A stretch of DNA of 64,000 nt from Dyella halodurans (GTDB taxonomy: Bacteria > Pseudomonadota > Gammaproteobacteria > Xanthomonadales > Rhodanobacteraceae): positions 62,001 through 126,000 of the forward strand of contig NZ_JAPDPF010000002.1 in NCBI RefSeq assembly GCF_026283925.1, written 5' to 3'. Below are positions 30,363 to 40,645 of this stretch, piece by piece. The notes below the pieces were generated by a model. The model did not search any database and was not told the DNA's origin. It saw nothing but the letters and a program-made list of their open reading frames with translations. The position numbers were made by a program, and so were the translations under genes. The stretch's first letter is position 1; every line of letters begins with the position of its first letter.

Positions 30363-31676
30363 ATGAAAGAATTCCAAGCCACCATCACCGACCTCAGCCA
30401 CGACGGCAAGGGCGTTACCCGCATCGACGGCAAGGCCGTCTTCGTCAGCGGCGCCTTGCTCGGCGAAGACGTCTTGCTGCGCATCCGCAAGCGCCATCGT
30501 CACTACGATGAGGCCGAGGTGGTGGAGTTGCTGAAAGCATCCCCGCACCGCGTCGAGCCGCGCTGCCGCCATTTCGGCCAATGCGGAGGCTGCTCGCTGC
30601 AGCACCTGGATGCCGAATCGCAGATCGAAGTGAAACAGCGCGTGCTGAAGGACAACTTCGAGCGCATCGGCAAGGTGAGTCCGGCGCTGTGGCTGCCGCC
30701 GCTGACCGATGACGCCTGGGGCTATCGCCGCAAAGGCCGCCTGTCCGTGCGCCAGGTGGCCAAGAAGGGACGCGTGCTGGTGGGGTTTCGCGAGGAGAGC
30801 AATCCGCGCTTCGTTGCCGACATCAGCCAGTGCGAAGTGGTGCACCCGGCGCTGGGGCCGAAGATCGGCCTGCTGGCCGAGCTGGTTGGTGGCATGGATG
30901 CAGCCACAGAAATACCGCAGATCGAATTTGCGGCGGGCGACGATACCGTGGCGCTGGTGTTCAGGCATATGTCGCCGCTGAGCGAGCGCGACCAGGCTGC
31001 GCTGGTGGCATTTGGCCAGCAGCATGGCTTTGCCATCTACCTGCAGCCGGGTGGCATCAGCAGCGTGCATCCGCTGTGGCCGGAGCATCCGCGGCTGGCG
31101 TTCCGCATTCCCAGCAGCGACGCGGCGTTCGACGACGTGGAGCTGGAATTCCGTCCGCTCGACTTCGTGCAGGTCAACGCCGGCATGAATCGCCGCATGA
31201 TGGCCCGCACGATGGAACTGCTCGATCCACAACCGAATGACCGCGTGCTCGACCTGTTCTGCGGCCTGGGCAACTTCACCTTGCCGATCGCGCGCCGCGT
31301 GGCCGACGTCGTGGGCGTCGAAGGCGAACACGGCCTGGTCGAACGCGCCGCGGAAAATGCCGCGCGCAACGGCATCACGCATGCGCGTTTCGAAGTCGCC
31401 AACCTGTTCGAGGACCAGCGCCACGCAGCCTGGGCGAAACAATCGTGGGACAAACTGTTGCTCGATCCGCCGCGCGCGGGTGCCGACAAGGTGCTGGAAT
31501 ACCTGCCTCACAAGGACACCCACCGCATCGTCTACGTTTCATGCCACCCGGGCTCGCTGGCACGTGATGCCGGCATCCTGGTGGAGAAGCACGGCTTTCG
31601 CTTGAGTGCGGCGGGCGTGATGGATATGTTCCCGCACACCGCCCATGTGGAATCGATTGCGCTGTTCGAACGCTAG
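30363..31676 (+). CDS. rlmD: 23S rRNA (uracil-1939-C5) methyltransferase RlmD
   Basis: A 437-residue SAM-dependent enzyme that makes m5U1939 in 23S rRNA. It has an N-terminal TRAM domain (~1-60), a 4Fe-4S site (RCRHFGQCGGC with a fourth Cys in SQCEVV), the SAM motif DLFCGLGNFTLP, and the catalytic Cys394 in YVSCHPGSL. Length equals E. coli RlmD (433). It begins 18 bases after a terminator, so it should have its own promoter, which I cannot point to. Confidence 0.96.
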   Translation: MKEFQATITDLSHDGKGVTRIDGKAVFVSGALLGEDVLLRIRKRHRHYDEAEVVELLKASPHRVEPRCRHFGQCGGCSLQHLDAESQIEVKQRVLKDNFERIGKVSPALWLPPLTDDAWGYRRKGRLSVRQVAKKGRVLVGFREESNPRFVADISQCEVVHPALGPKIGLLAELVGGMDAATEIPQIEFAAGDDTVALVFRHMSPLSERDQAALVAFGQQHGFAIYLQPGGISSVHPLWPEHPRLAFRIPSSDAAFDDVELEFRPLDFVQVNAGMNRRMMARTMELLDPQPNDRVLDLFCGLGNFTLPIARRVADVVGVEGEHGLVERAAENAARNGITHARFEVANLFEDQRHAAWAKQSWDKLLLDPPRAGADKVLEYLPHKDTHRIVYVSCHPGSLARDAGILVEKHGFRLSAAGVMDMFPHTAHVESIALFER

Positions 31677-31756
31677 TCGGATGTCGGGGGCGCGCCGCGC
31701 AACGTGCGCCGGGTTTCGCCCCCGCCTAACTCAAACTCAGACATGTGACGACCACC

Positions 31757-32284
31757 ATGGGTATCGAGATCGAACGCAAATTCCTGTTGAACGACGATGG
31801 CTGGCGTGAGTCGGTCGAGCGCAGCGAACGCATCGCGCAGGGTTATCTGGTGGGCGCACAGGCATTGCGCGATGGCACGGCCAGGGCTTCGGTGCGTGTG
31901 CGCCGTTCCGGCGATCACGCCTGGCTCAATATCAAGTCGGCACAGCTGGGCATCGAGCGTGCGGAATTCGAATACCCGATGCCACTCGCCGATGCCGAAG
32001 AGATGCTGGCGACGCTATGCGATGGCGTGCTGGAAAAAATCCGCCATCACGTCCGCGTGGATGGCGCGCTGTTCGAGATCGACGAATTCTTCGGTGACAA
32101 CGCGGGCCTGGTCGTGGCCGAGATCGAGCTCACCGCGCCCGAGGCTGCGTTTCCGCAACCATCTTGGTTGGGTCGCGAGGTCAGCCATCTGGTGGGTTAC
32201 TACAACGTCAACCTGATTGCGCATCCGTACGCCCACTGGACGCAGGATGAGCGCGATGCAGCCAGGGAGCCGACCTCATGCTGA
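31757..32284 (+). CDS. CYTH-domain protein (triphosphate tunnel metalloenzyme)
   Basis: A 175-residue single CYTH domain. The defining EIERKFL (residues 3-9) is followed by basic and acidic residues alternating on the strands of the tunnel (VRVRRSGDHAWLNIKS; AEFEYPMP; EIDEFFG; AEIELTAP). Such stand-alone bacterial proteins hydrolyse inorganic triphosphate or ATP; the substrate is not established here. A GTG at 31745 would add four residues; the ATG is used. Its stop overlaps the nagZ start by seven bases, so it is co-translated with nagZ. Confidence 0.9.
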   Translation: MGIEIERKFLLNDDGWRESVERSERIAQGYLVGAQALRDGTARASVRVRRSGDHAWLNIKSAQLGIERAEFEYPMPLADAEEMLATLCDGVLEKIRHHVRVDGALFEIDEFFGDNAGLVVAEIELTAPEAAFPQPSWLGREVSHLVGYYNVNLIAHPYAHWTQDERDAAREPTSC

Positions 32285-33309
32285 TGATCGGGCTGGCCGG
32301 CACCGCGCTGGCCGATGCGGAACATGCCTGGCTCAAGGCGACCGGTGTTGCAGGCGTGGTGCTGTTCTCGCGCAATTTCAGCTCGCGCGAGCAGTTGATG
32401 GCGTTGGTCGACGCGATTCGCGAGGTCGGCGGTGACGACATGCTGATCGCGGTCGACCAGGAAGGCGGTCCGGTGCAGCGGTTTCGCGAAGGCTTTACGC
32501 GCTTGCCGCCGCTGTCGGCGATTGGCGCCGTCTACGATCGCGATCCACACGACGCCGTGCGCCTGGCCGAGGAACATGCCTGGGTGATGTCCAGCGAGCT
32601 GCGCGCCAGCGGCGTCGATTTCAGCTTTGCGCCGGTGGTCGACCTGGCGCGCGGCAATGCGGCGATCGGTCCGCGTGCATTCCATGCCGACCCGGCCGCC
32701 GCCGCCGAGCTGGCGCAGGCTTATGTGCGCGGCATGCACCTGGGCGGCATGGCGGCGGTGCTCAAGCACTTTCCCGGACATGGTTCGGTGGCCGTCGATA
32801 CGCACAAGGCCGCCGCCATCGATCCGCGAGCGCTCGACGAGATCCGCCGCGACGACCTGCTGCCGTTTGTCGAAGGTATCGAGGCGCATGCCGAAGCGGT
32901 GATGGTGGCGCATGTGATCTACCCCGCCGTCGACGATCGCCCGGCGGGTTTCTCGACGCGCTGGATCGAGCAGATCCTGCGCGGCGAACTGGGCTTCAAT
33001 GGCGCCGTGATCAGCGATGACATCAGCATGGCCGCGGCCGGTGCGGCCGGTGGCGTCGCCGCGCGCGTCCACGCCCACCTCGACGCCGGCTGCGACCTGG
33101 TGCTGGCCTGTTTCCCCGACGTGGTGGAGGAGGCCATCGCCGCCGTGCAGGGCCGCGCCGCTACCGATCCCCAGCGACTGGCCGCCTTGCGCGGTGCCGT
33201 CGCCTCGACCTGGGAAGGACTGACCGACAACCCGCAGCGCGATCGCTTCATCGCGCGCATCACGACCCTCCATCCCGTGGCAGGACCAACCCCCGAAGGG
33301 CAGGCATGA
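32278..33309 (+). CDS. nagZ: Beta-N-acetylglucosaminidase NagZ
   Basis: A 343-residue cytoplasmic GH3 enzyme of peptidoglycan recycling that removes GlcNAc from anhydro-muropeptides; its product controls AmpC induction in some gammaproteobacteria. The motif LKHFPGHGSVAVDTHK carries the acid/base His loop and ISDDISM carries the nucleophile Asp247. There is no signal peptide. It overlaps the CYTH gene upstream and the phosphoribosyltransferase downstream (ATGA), so three proteins are translated from one message. The nagZ-mtnP neighbourhood is shared with Pseudomonas. Confidence 0.96.
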   Translation: MLMIGLAGTALADAEHAWLKATGVAGVVLFSRNFSSREQLMALVDAIREVGGDDMLIAVDQEGGPVQRFREGFTRLPPLSAIGAVYDRDPHDAVRLAEEHAWVMSSELRASGVDFSFAPVVDLARGNAAIGPRAFHADPAAAAELAQAYVRGMHLGGMAAVLKHFPGHGSVAVDTHKAAAIDPRALDEIRRDDLLPFVEGIEAHAEAVMVAHVIYPAVDDRPAGFSTRWIEQILRGELGFNGAVISDDISMAAAGAAGGVAARVHAHLDAGCDLVLACFPDVVEEAIAAVQGRAATDPQRLAALRGAVASTWEGLTDNPQRDRFIARITTLHPVAGPTPEGQA

Positions 33310-33854
33310 ACACACCAACACCCTCGCTGGCCGCCGCCTTGGCCGATGCGGATCTGCTGTTCGATCGTGAAGCGCTGGAATCGGTGATTGCCGACATGGG
33401 GCGCCAGATCGACGCGGCGCTCGATGGCGAGCGCGCCGTCTTCCTCACCGTGATGAATGGCGCGCTGATCTTCGCCGGTCAGCTGGCGCTGGCCATCCGT
33501 ACCGACCTCGAATTCGATTACGTGCACGCCACCCGCTATCGCGGCGCCACCTCGGGCAGCGAGTTGCACTGGCTGCGCGAACCGGCCGCGGATCTGCAGG
33601 GGCGCACCGTGCTACTCGTGGACGATATCCTCGACGAAGGCCACACACTGAAGGCCGTGCGCGACGACTGCCTGCGCCGTGGCGCGCGGCGCGTGCTGAT
33701 CGTCAGCCTGTGCACCAAGGACCACGACCGCCTGGTCGAGGGCATTGCGGCGGATTTCAACGGCGTGGAACTGCCTGACCGCTACGTATTCGGCTTCGGC
33801 ATGGATTACCACGAGCAGGGTCGCAACCTGCCGGGTATCTATGCGCTGAAATAA
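33306..33854 (+). CDS. Hypoxanthine-guanine phosphoribosyltransferase
   Basis: A 182-residue purine salvage enzyme that joins hypoxanthine (or guanine) to PRPP. The PRPP motif VLLVDDILDEGHTL (residues ~101-114) and the purine-site DRYVFGFGMDY are intact. It lacks an N-terminal extension. Its ATG overlaps the nagZ stop as ATGA. The same strand carries methylthioinosine phosphorylase ~630 bp further, whose base product is hypoxanthine, so the two form a salvage route for the adenine part of polyamine by-products. Confidence 0.93.
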   Translation: MNTPTPSLAAALADADLLFDREALESVIADMGRQIDAALDGERAVFLTVMNGALIFAGQLALAIRTDLEFDYVHATRYRGATSGSELHWLREPAADLQGRTVLLVDDILDEGHTLKAVRDDCLRRGARRVLIVSLCTKDHDRLVEGIAADFNGVELPDRYVFGFGMDYHEQGRNLPGIYALK

Positions 33855-33906
33855 TCCTGGTCGCGCCAGTCGTGCGTGGCTGGCCATGGCAACGCGGAGC
33901 GGACGC

Positions 33907-34461
33907 ATGAACATACTTGGCATCTCCGGCAGTCTGCGGCAGGCGTCCTTCAACACGGCCCTGCTGCATGCGGCACAGGAACTGGCGCCGGCAGGGATGC
34001 ACATAGCCATCCATCGCCTGCACGACCTGCCGATGTTTGACCAGGACGTGGAAGAGCAGGGCGACCCGGCTGCCGTGGTGGCATGGAAGCAGGCGATCGA
34101 CGCGGCGGACGGCCTGCTCATGGCCTGTCCGGAATACAACGGCGGCATCACCGGCGCGCTGAAGAACGCCATCGATTGGGCCTCGCGTATCGGCAAGGGA
34201 CGCACGACGGCGGCACTCACCGGCAAGACCGTGTGCGTCATCGGCGCCAGCCCAGGCATTACCGGCTCGGTGCGCGCCCAGGACCAGCTGCGGCTGATCC
34301 TGCGTCGCGCCGGCGCCCGCACCGAACCCCAGGGTGACGTGCTGGTGTTCCAGGCACATACCAAGATCATCGATGGGCGGCTTGCGGACGAGCGCACGCG
34401 CGAGGCTTTGGGCCGCCATCTTCAGGGATTCGCCGAGCGGCTGGCCGCCACGGCACCATGA
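33907..34461 (+). CDS. NADPH-dependent FMN reductase family flavoprotein
   Basis: A 184-residue flavodoxin-like quinone or FMN reductase. GISGSLRQASFNTALL (residues 5-20) is the FMN-phosphate loop and CPEYNGGITGALKNAIDW is the family signature around the isoalloxazine ring, close to YieF/ChrR. GGAG lies seven bases before the ATG at 33907. It probably reduces quinones or similar acceptors in the cytosol. It sits between the phosphoribosyltransferase and mtnP in the same direction; a link to purine salvage is not obvious. Confidence 0.9.
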   Translation: MNILGISGSLRQASFNTALLHAAQELAPAGMHIAIHRLHDLPMFDQDVEEQGDPAAVVAWKQAIDAADGLLMACPEYNGGITGALKNAIDWASRIGKGRTTAALTGKTVCVIGASPGITGSVRAQDQLRLILRRAGARTEPQGDVLVFQAHTKIIDGRLADERTREALGRHLQGFAERLAATAP

Positions 34462-34486
34462 CTCACTACCGATGCAGGAACGACCC

Positions 34487-35230
34487 GTGACTATTGATCT
34501 CGCCGTGATTGGCGGCAGCGGCTTGTATAACTTCCCCGGCCTGGAGAACCCCACGCGTCACAGCGTGGAGACGCCGTTCGGCCAGGCCTCGGGCGACGTG
34601 GTGATCGGCGACTTCGGCGGACGCCGCCTGGCCTTCCTGGCACGTCATGGCGAGAGCCATACGGTGCCGCCCCACCGCGTGAACTACCGCGCGAACCTGT
34701 GGGCACTGCATTCGCTGGGGGCGCGCCGCGTCATCGGCGTCAATGCCGTGGGCGGCATACGCGCCGACATGGGGCCGCGCGTCATCGTGGTGCCGGATCA
34801 GGTCATCGACTACACCCACGGCCGCTACACCAGTTTCTGCGACGTCGAGGGTGCCGAGGTCAGGCACATCGACTTCAGCGAGCCCTATACCGAATCGCTG
34901 CGTCGTCAATTGCTTGCGGCAGCGGCGACGGCGGGCATTGCGGTGATCGACGGCGGTTGCTACGGCGCCACCCAGGGGCCGCGCCTGGAGACGCGGGCGG
35001 AGATCGCCCGCATGAAGCGCGATGGCTGCGACCTGGTCGGCATGACCGGCATGCCGGAAGCCGTGCTGGCCCGCGAGCTGGAGCTGGAGTACGCCTGCCT
35101 GGCCCTGGTGGCTAATTTTGCAGCAGGTTGCGGCGACGAGGCGGAGATCAGCATCGAGGAAATCTTCGCCCATCTGGCCGCGGCGACCGCCGAAGTACCC
35201 CGCATCCTCGCCAATTTGGTCAAAAGCTGA
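34487..35230 (+). CDS. S-methyl-5'-thioinosine phosphorylase (MTAP/PNP family)
   Basis: A 247-residue trimeric purine nucleoside phosphorylase family member. IGGSGLYNF, the phosphate-site [20 protein letters not shown], and [20 protein letters not shown] are visible. In human MTAP an Asp-x-Asp pair after this segment holds the 6-amino group of adenine; here the matching stretch is ANFAAG, with Asn and Ala in place of the two Asp. That favours a 6-oxopurine, so methylthioinosine, as in the Pseudomonas aeruginosa enzyme. The GTG at 34487 is chosen because CAGGA lies at good spacing. An HGPRT gene is close upstream. Confidence 0.88.
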   Translation: MTIDLAVIGGSGLYNFPGLENPTRHSVETPFGQASGDVVIGDFGGRRLAFLARHGESHTVPPHRVNYRANLWALHSLGARRVIGVNAVGGIRADMGPRVIVVPDQVIDYTHGRYTSFCDVEGAEVRHIDFSEPYTESLRRQLLAAAATAGIAVIDGGCYGATQGPRLETRAEIARMKRDGCDLVGMTGMPEAVLARELELEYACLALVANFAAGCGDEAEISIEEIFAHLAAATAEVPRILANLVKS

Positions 35231-35252
35231 GCAACAGGTTCGATTTTGATCG

Positions 35253-35268
35253 TGTGAATGCGATCACC
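35253..35268 (+). promoter_or_regulatory. CRP/Clp-type binding site upstream of the cold-shock gene
   Basis: TGTGA-N6-TCACC matches the CRP consensus TGTGA-N6-TCACA in nine of ten core bases. It lies 124 bases before the cspA start, inside the 161-base region between mtnP and the cold-shock gene. In Xanthomonads the CRP homologue Clp binds the same sequence and responds to c-di-GMP. Confidence 0.5.
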
Positions 35269-35391
35269 ATATTGCGCTTTGCTATGAAACATGTTGATAC
35301 TTCCGCCGTGCCAGGGGCGGCGGACCAAGGGGTCAAGGTGGTTCACGCGCTTTCCGTGGTGCATCCAGTCCATGATTCAGAGGTTCACGCA

Positions 35392-35598
35392 ATGCGTTTC
35401 GGTACGGTCAAGTGGTTCAACGACGCCAAGGGTTTCGGCTTCATCGCGCCTGAGGACGGTGGGGAGGACGTGTTCGTCCACTTTTCGGCGATCAACTCCA
35501 AGGGCTTTCGTAGCCTGCAGGAAGGTCAGCGCGTGAAGTTCGAAGTCACCACGGGCCCGAAGGGCGCCCAGGCTTCGGGCGTCGAGATCGCTGGTTGA
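35392..35598 (+). CDS. Cold-shock domain protein, CspA family
   Basis: A 68-residue single-stranded nucleic-acid-binding OB-fold protein and RNA chaperone. RNP1 is KGFGFI (residues 13-18) and RNP2 is VFVHF (27-31). The ATG at 35392 is the family start; the same frame is open upstream but without family similarity, so the preceding 161 bases are probably a long 5' leader, as in cold-inducible csp messages. AGAGG is found nine bases before the start. A strong terminator follows. A CRP/Clp-like site lies upstream. Confidence 0.95.
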   Translation: MRFGTVKWFNDAKGFGFIAPEDGGEDVFVHFSAINSKGFRSLQEGQRVKFEVTTGPKGAQASGVEIAG

Positions 35599-35640
35599 TT
35601 TCGGCGTTCCGGCGCGCGCGCCGGTCATCGAGGTAAAGGG

Positions 35641-35671
35641 AAACCCCGCGTCGTAAGACGCGGGGTTTTTT
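35641..35671 (+). terminator. Rho-independent terminator of the cold-shock gene
   Basis: AAACCCCGCGTC and GACGCGGGGTTT pair over GTAA, followed by more T. It starts 43 bases after the stop codon. Confidence 0.93.
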
Positions 35672-35710
35672 GTGTGGTGGACGAACCACCAGGCGTTTCC
35701 GGAGCAAGCC

Positions 35711-36730
35711 ATGGCAGACCGTAGAGATTTCCTGAAAGCTTCCGTGCTGGGTGCTTCGGCACTCGCACTCGCCGGCAAGGCGGGTGCAAGCAGCATCACG
35801 GCGGGCAGACACGTCACCGGGGCACGCGTCGTGTCCACCTGGGACTTTGGCGTGGCGGCGAACCAGGCGGCCTGGTCCGTCCTTGGCCAGGGCGGTCATG
35901 CGCTGGACGCGGTGGAGACCGGCGTGATGGTGCCCGAGGCCGATTTGAAGAATCACAGCGTCGGCCGCGCCGGCTATCCGGATCGTGACGGCCACGTCTC
36001 GCTCGACGCCAGCATCATGGATGCCGACGGCAGTTGCGGCGCGGTGGCCGCGCTGGAACATATCGCGCACCCGATCCAGGTGGCGCGTCGGGTGATGGAG
36101 CGCACGCCGCACGTGCTGCTGGTGGGCGACGGTGCGCTGCAGTTCGCGCTCGAGCAAGGCTTCAAGAAGGAGGAGCTGCTGACGCCCGAATCCGAGCAGG
36201 CCTGGCGGGAGTGGCTGCAGACGGCGCATTACCAGCCGTCGGTCAACAGTGAAGTACGCAGCTACGGCAAGACCGGCTTGCCAGGCGGCAGCGGCAACCA
36301 CGACACCATCGGCATGCTGGCCATCGATGCGCAGGGCCGGCTGGCCGGAGCCTGCACCACCAGCGGCATGGCGTGGAAGATGCGCGGCCGGGTGGGCGAC
36401 AGCCCGATCATCGGTGCAGGCCTGTACGTGGATGGCGAGGTTGGCGCCGCCACCTCCACCGGCGTGGGCGAGGAAGTCATCCGCAACGTCGGCAGCTTCC
36501 TGGTGGTGGAACTGATGCGCCAGGGACGCTCGCCGCAGGACGCTTGCCGCGAAGCGGTCATGCGTATCGTCAAGCGCCGGCCCCAGGCCTCCAAGGACTT
36601 GCAGGTGGGCTTCCTGGCCATGAATCGCCACGGTGACGTCGGCGCCTGGGCGATCCAGCCCGGCTTCTCCTATGCGGTATGCGATTCGCAGCGCCAGAAC
36701 GGCCTGCTGCCGGCCAAGAGCGTGTTCTGA
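35711..36730 (+). CDS. N4-(beta-N-acetylglucosaminyl)-L-asparaginase
   Basis: A 339-residue Ntn-hydrolase of the glycosylasparaginase family that cuts the GlcNAc-Asn bond left after N-glycoprotein breakdown. The N-terminus MADRRDFLKASVLGASALAL is a Tat-type signal with twin Arg, so the protein should be exported folded. The autocleavage and nucleophile site is GNHDTIGML with Thr199; GMAWKMRGRVGDSPIIGAG follows as in the family. GGAGC precedes the ATG. cutC starts one base after its stop, so they form an operon. Likely substrate is host or environmental glycopeptide. Confidence 0.93.
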   Translation: MADRRDFLKASVLGASALALAGKAGASSITAGRHVTGARVVSTWDFGVAANQAAWSVLGQGGHALDAVETGVMVPEADLKNHSVGRAGYPDRDGHVSLDASIMDADGSCGAVAALEHIAHPIQVARRVMERTPHVLLVGDGALQFALEQGFKKEELLTPESEQAWREWLQTAHYQPSVNSEVRSYGKTGLPGGSGNHDTIGMLAIDAQGRLAGACTTSGMAWKMRGRVGDSPIIGAGLYVDGEVGAATSTGVGEEVIRNVGSFLVVELMRQGRSPQDACREAVMRIVKRRPQASKDLQVGFLAMNRHGDVGAWAIQPGFSYAVCDSQRQNGLLPAKSVF

Positions 36731-36731
36731 G

Positions 36732-37457
36732 ATGGCTGCCTGCCTGCTGGAAGTGGCTGCCAATTCGCTGGCTTCCGCCTTGGTCGCGCAGGAGGGCGGG
36801 GCCGGGCGTATCGAACTGTGCACGGCGCTGGAGCTGGGTGGGCTGACGCCTTCCCATGCCCAGATCGCGCTGGTGCGGGAACGCGTGCGCTTGCCGCTCT
36901 ACGTGCTGGTACGACCGCGCGCTGGCGATTTCCTCTACAGCGATCTCGAGTTCGAAACCATGCGTCGCGATATCGAGGCGTGCGCCGCACTCGGTTGCGA
37001 TGGGGTGGTGATCGGTGTGCTCGATGCCGATGGCGAGGTGGACCTGACGCGTTGCCGTGCTCTGGTCGCCGCTGCCGGCCGCATGGGCGTGACCTTCCAT
37101 CGCGCCTTCGACATGGCGCGCGATCTGTCGCGCGCACTCGAGGATGTAATCGCACTTGGTGCAGAGCGTGTGCTGACCTCGGGTGGTGCGCGCTCGGCGA
37201 TGGAAGGGGGCGCCTGCATTCGTACCTTGATCGAACTGGCCGGCGATCGGTTGACCATCATGCCCGGGGCGGGCGTTGCGCCCGGCAATATCGCGAGGTT
37301 GAAGGCGCTGACTGGCGCGCAAGAGTTTCACGCTTCGGCCAAGCGCCAGCTTTCATCGGCGATGCGTATGACGAGTGCCGTGCTGGCCGATATGGCCAGT
37401 GGCGAAATCCGTACTGATGTCGACACGGTGCGCGCCTTGGTGGCGGCGCTTTCCTAG
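36732..37457 (+). CDS. cutC: CutC family protein
   Basis: A 241-residue TIM-barrel protein of the CutC family, with LLEVAANSLASALVAQEGGA at the start, ELCTALELGGLTPS, LVRPRAGDF and VTFHRAFDMARD. CutC was named for copper sensitivity in E. coli, but direct copper binding by bacterial CutC is weakly supported. Here it is directly coupled to a glycosylasparaginase, which points more to carbohydrate or glycopeptide metabolism than to copper. No copper gene is nearby. Confidence 0.92.
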   Translation: MAACLLEVAANSLASALVAQEGGAGRIELCTALELGGLTPSHAQIALVRERVRLPLYVLVRPRAGDFLYSDLEFETMRRDIEACAALGCDGVVIGVLDADGEVDLTRCRALVAAAGRMGVTFHRAFDMARDLSRALEDVIALGAERVLTSGGARSAMEGGACIRTLIELAGDRLTIMPGAGVAPGNIARLKALTGAQEFHASAKRQLSSAMRMTSAVLADMASGEIRTDVDTVRALVAALS

Positions 37458-38196
37458 AACGTTTTCAAAAATCTTCCGCGGGGCGCCTCGATCACCGCTC
37501 TGACTCCTTCTTCCCTCCGGGGAGAAGGCTGGGATGAGGGGAGGGTGCTCGCGATGACGCGACAACTAAGCGTGGCCGCAAGGGTGCCGCTTACGCAGCG
37601 GGCGTTCCGAACCGCTGCCGCGGTCCGGGTCACTTTTCTTTTGCTGGCCCAAAAGAAAAGTAACCCAAAGAAAATGGCCTCAAGAGCTCATAGCATTACG
37701 TGGAATGCGGGCCTGACGGGCGAGGCCAGCCAGATCGGTCTCGGCCCACGGCCGACACACAGCGGCTACACCGCAACGCGCCGAGGCGAAGAGGGCTTAA
37801 AGCGTGGGTGGTGTCGTGGCCTGGTGAGCGTCGGGATGCCGCGGGCGTTGCGACCGTAGGACCGACCTGCTTTAAGTCCTCACCGCTATGGCGCGTTGCG
37901 GTGTAGCCGCTGTGTAGCGGCCTTGGGTAGCAAACGATCCGATCGCAAAAACCTTCCAACGCTTCTATCCAACGGAGTGCTACCAGCTCTAGAGGCCATT
38001 TCTTTGGGTTACTTTTCTTTGGGCCAGCAAAGAAAAGTGACTCGGCTGCCGGCAGGCAGTCGAAACGCCCGCTGCGTAAGCGGCACCCTGGCGATAACGC
38101 CTAGTTGTCGCGTCATCGCAAGCACCCACCCCTCATCCCAACGTTCTCCCCGGCGGGGAGAAGGAGTCGGGGCTGTGGCGTAGCGCCCTGTCGATA
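37458..38196. other. Gene-free stretch made almost wholly of a nested palindrome
   Basis: 739 bases lie between the convergent cutC and ABC-exporter genes. About 680 of them form one large imperfect inverted repeat (37497-38175). Short reading frames on both strands (for example 37545-37859 plus, 37696-37959 minus) have no ribosome binding site, and their peptides (SGYTATRR-like) mirror each other because of the symmetry. I call no gene here. Confidence 0.75.
37497..38175. repeat. ~680-bp nested inverted repeat element
   Basis: The outer arms (about 37497-37695 and 37990-38175) mirror each other over nearly 200 bases with scattered mismatches, including a perfect 26-base match (37581-37606 with 38064-38089), a CTTTTCTTT...GGCCC tract and a shared GGGATGAGGG. 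An inner perfect 26-base pair lies at 37757-37782 and 37890-37915, and the CTTAAAGC/GCTTTAAG pair at 37796-37803 and 37869-37876. So the whole block folds on itself. It carries no transposase. It may be a non-autonomous element or a product of inverted duplication. Confidence 0.85.
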
Positions 38197-39966
<1,770 letters not shown>

Positions 39967-40048
39967 TCGTGCTCGCAGGTGGAGGCTGGCAAAGAGAAGC
40001 GGCGCGCGAAGGCGCCTGTCTCCAGAGGTGGGGCGGATGGCCGGCGAT

Positions 40049-40645
40049 TCAATCCAGCCGGCGCGCGCTGTGGCGGCCCCTGCTGATATCGGTGATGCGC
40101 GCCTGGGCCTCACCGACCCGGCTTGCCGGTAGCTGGAGGTCGAGTTCGACGCCATTGGCATCGAACTCCTCGCGCGTCACCTCGGCGTCCAGTTCACGCA
40201 GGCGGGCCTTGAGCAGGGCAAGTTCGGCAAACTCGCAACGCAAGCCCAGTCGCGCCATCGCGACGATGGGGATGCGTGCGGCGAGACGCAGGCATTCCGC
40301 CGCGGTGCCGCCATAAGCGCGCACCAGACCGCCAGCGCCGAGCTTGATGCCGCCATACCAGCGCGTGACGACCACCACGGCGCAGTCGATACCCTGGCCC
40401 TCGATGGCCTGCAGGATCGGCCGCCCCGCGGTGCCGCCCGGCTCGCCATCATCGTTGAAACGATAGTCCTGGCCGATGCGGTAGGCCCAGCAATTGTGCG
40501 TGGCGGCGAGGTCGCTGACCTGGCGCACGAAGGCTAGCGCCTGCTCGGGTGTCTGCACGGGTGCGGCGTGGGCGAGAAAGCGGCTCTTCTTGATGTCCTC
40601 GCCGTGCTGGTGGGAGGCGGCGAGGGTGTACAGCGTTTCACTCAT
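40049..40645 (-). CDS. yigZ: IMPACT family protein YigZ
   Basis: A 198-residue UPF0029/IMPACT protein. The N-terminal domain has KKSRFLAHAAPV, then FNDDGEPGGTAGRPIL (residues ~69-84) and VVTRWYGGIKLGAGGL, all family marks; the C-terminal EF-G-like domain follows. Eukaryotic IMPACT tunes GCN2 translation control; bacterial YigZ has no proven role. Its ATG overlaps the stop of the upstream anti-sigma-like gene by eight bases, so it is translationally coupled to a sigma-factor operon, which is unusual. Confidence 0.95.
   Translation of the reverse strand: MSETLYTLAASHQHGEDIKKSRFLAHAAPVQTPEQALAFVRQVSDLAATHNCWAYRIGQDYRFNDDGEPGGTAGRPILQAIEGQGIDCAVVVVTRWYGGIKLGAGGLVRAYGGTAAECLRLAARIPIVAMARLGLRCEFAELALLKARLRELDAEVTREEFDANGVELDLQLPASRVGEAQARITDISRGRHSARRLD

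Noticed and set aside
37545-37959. Short frames inside the nested palindrome, including an 87-residue minus-strand peptide with SGYTATRH
   Set aside because: The frames mirror each other through the inverted repeat, lack ribosome binding sites, and look like sequence often called hypothetical by mistake.
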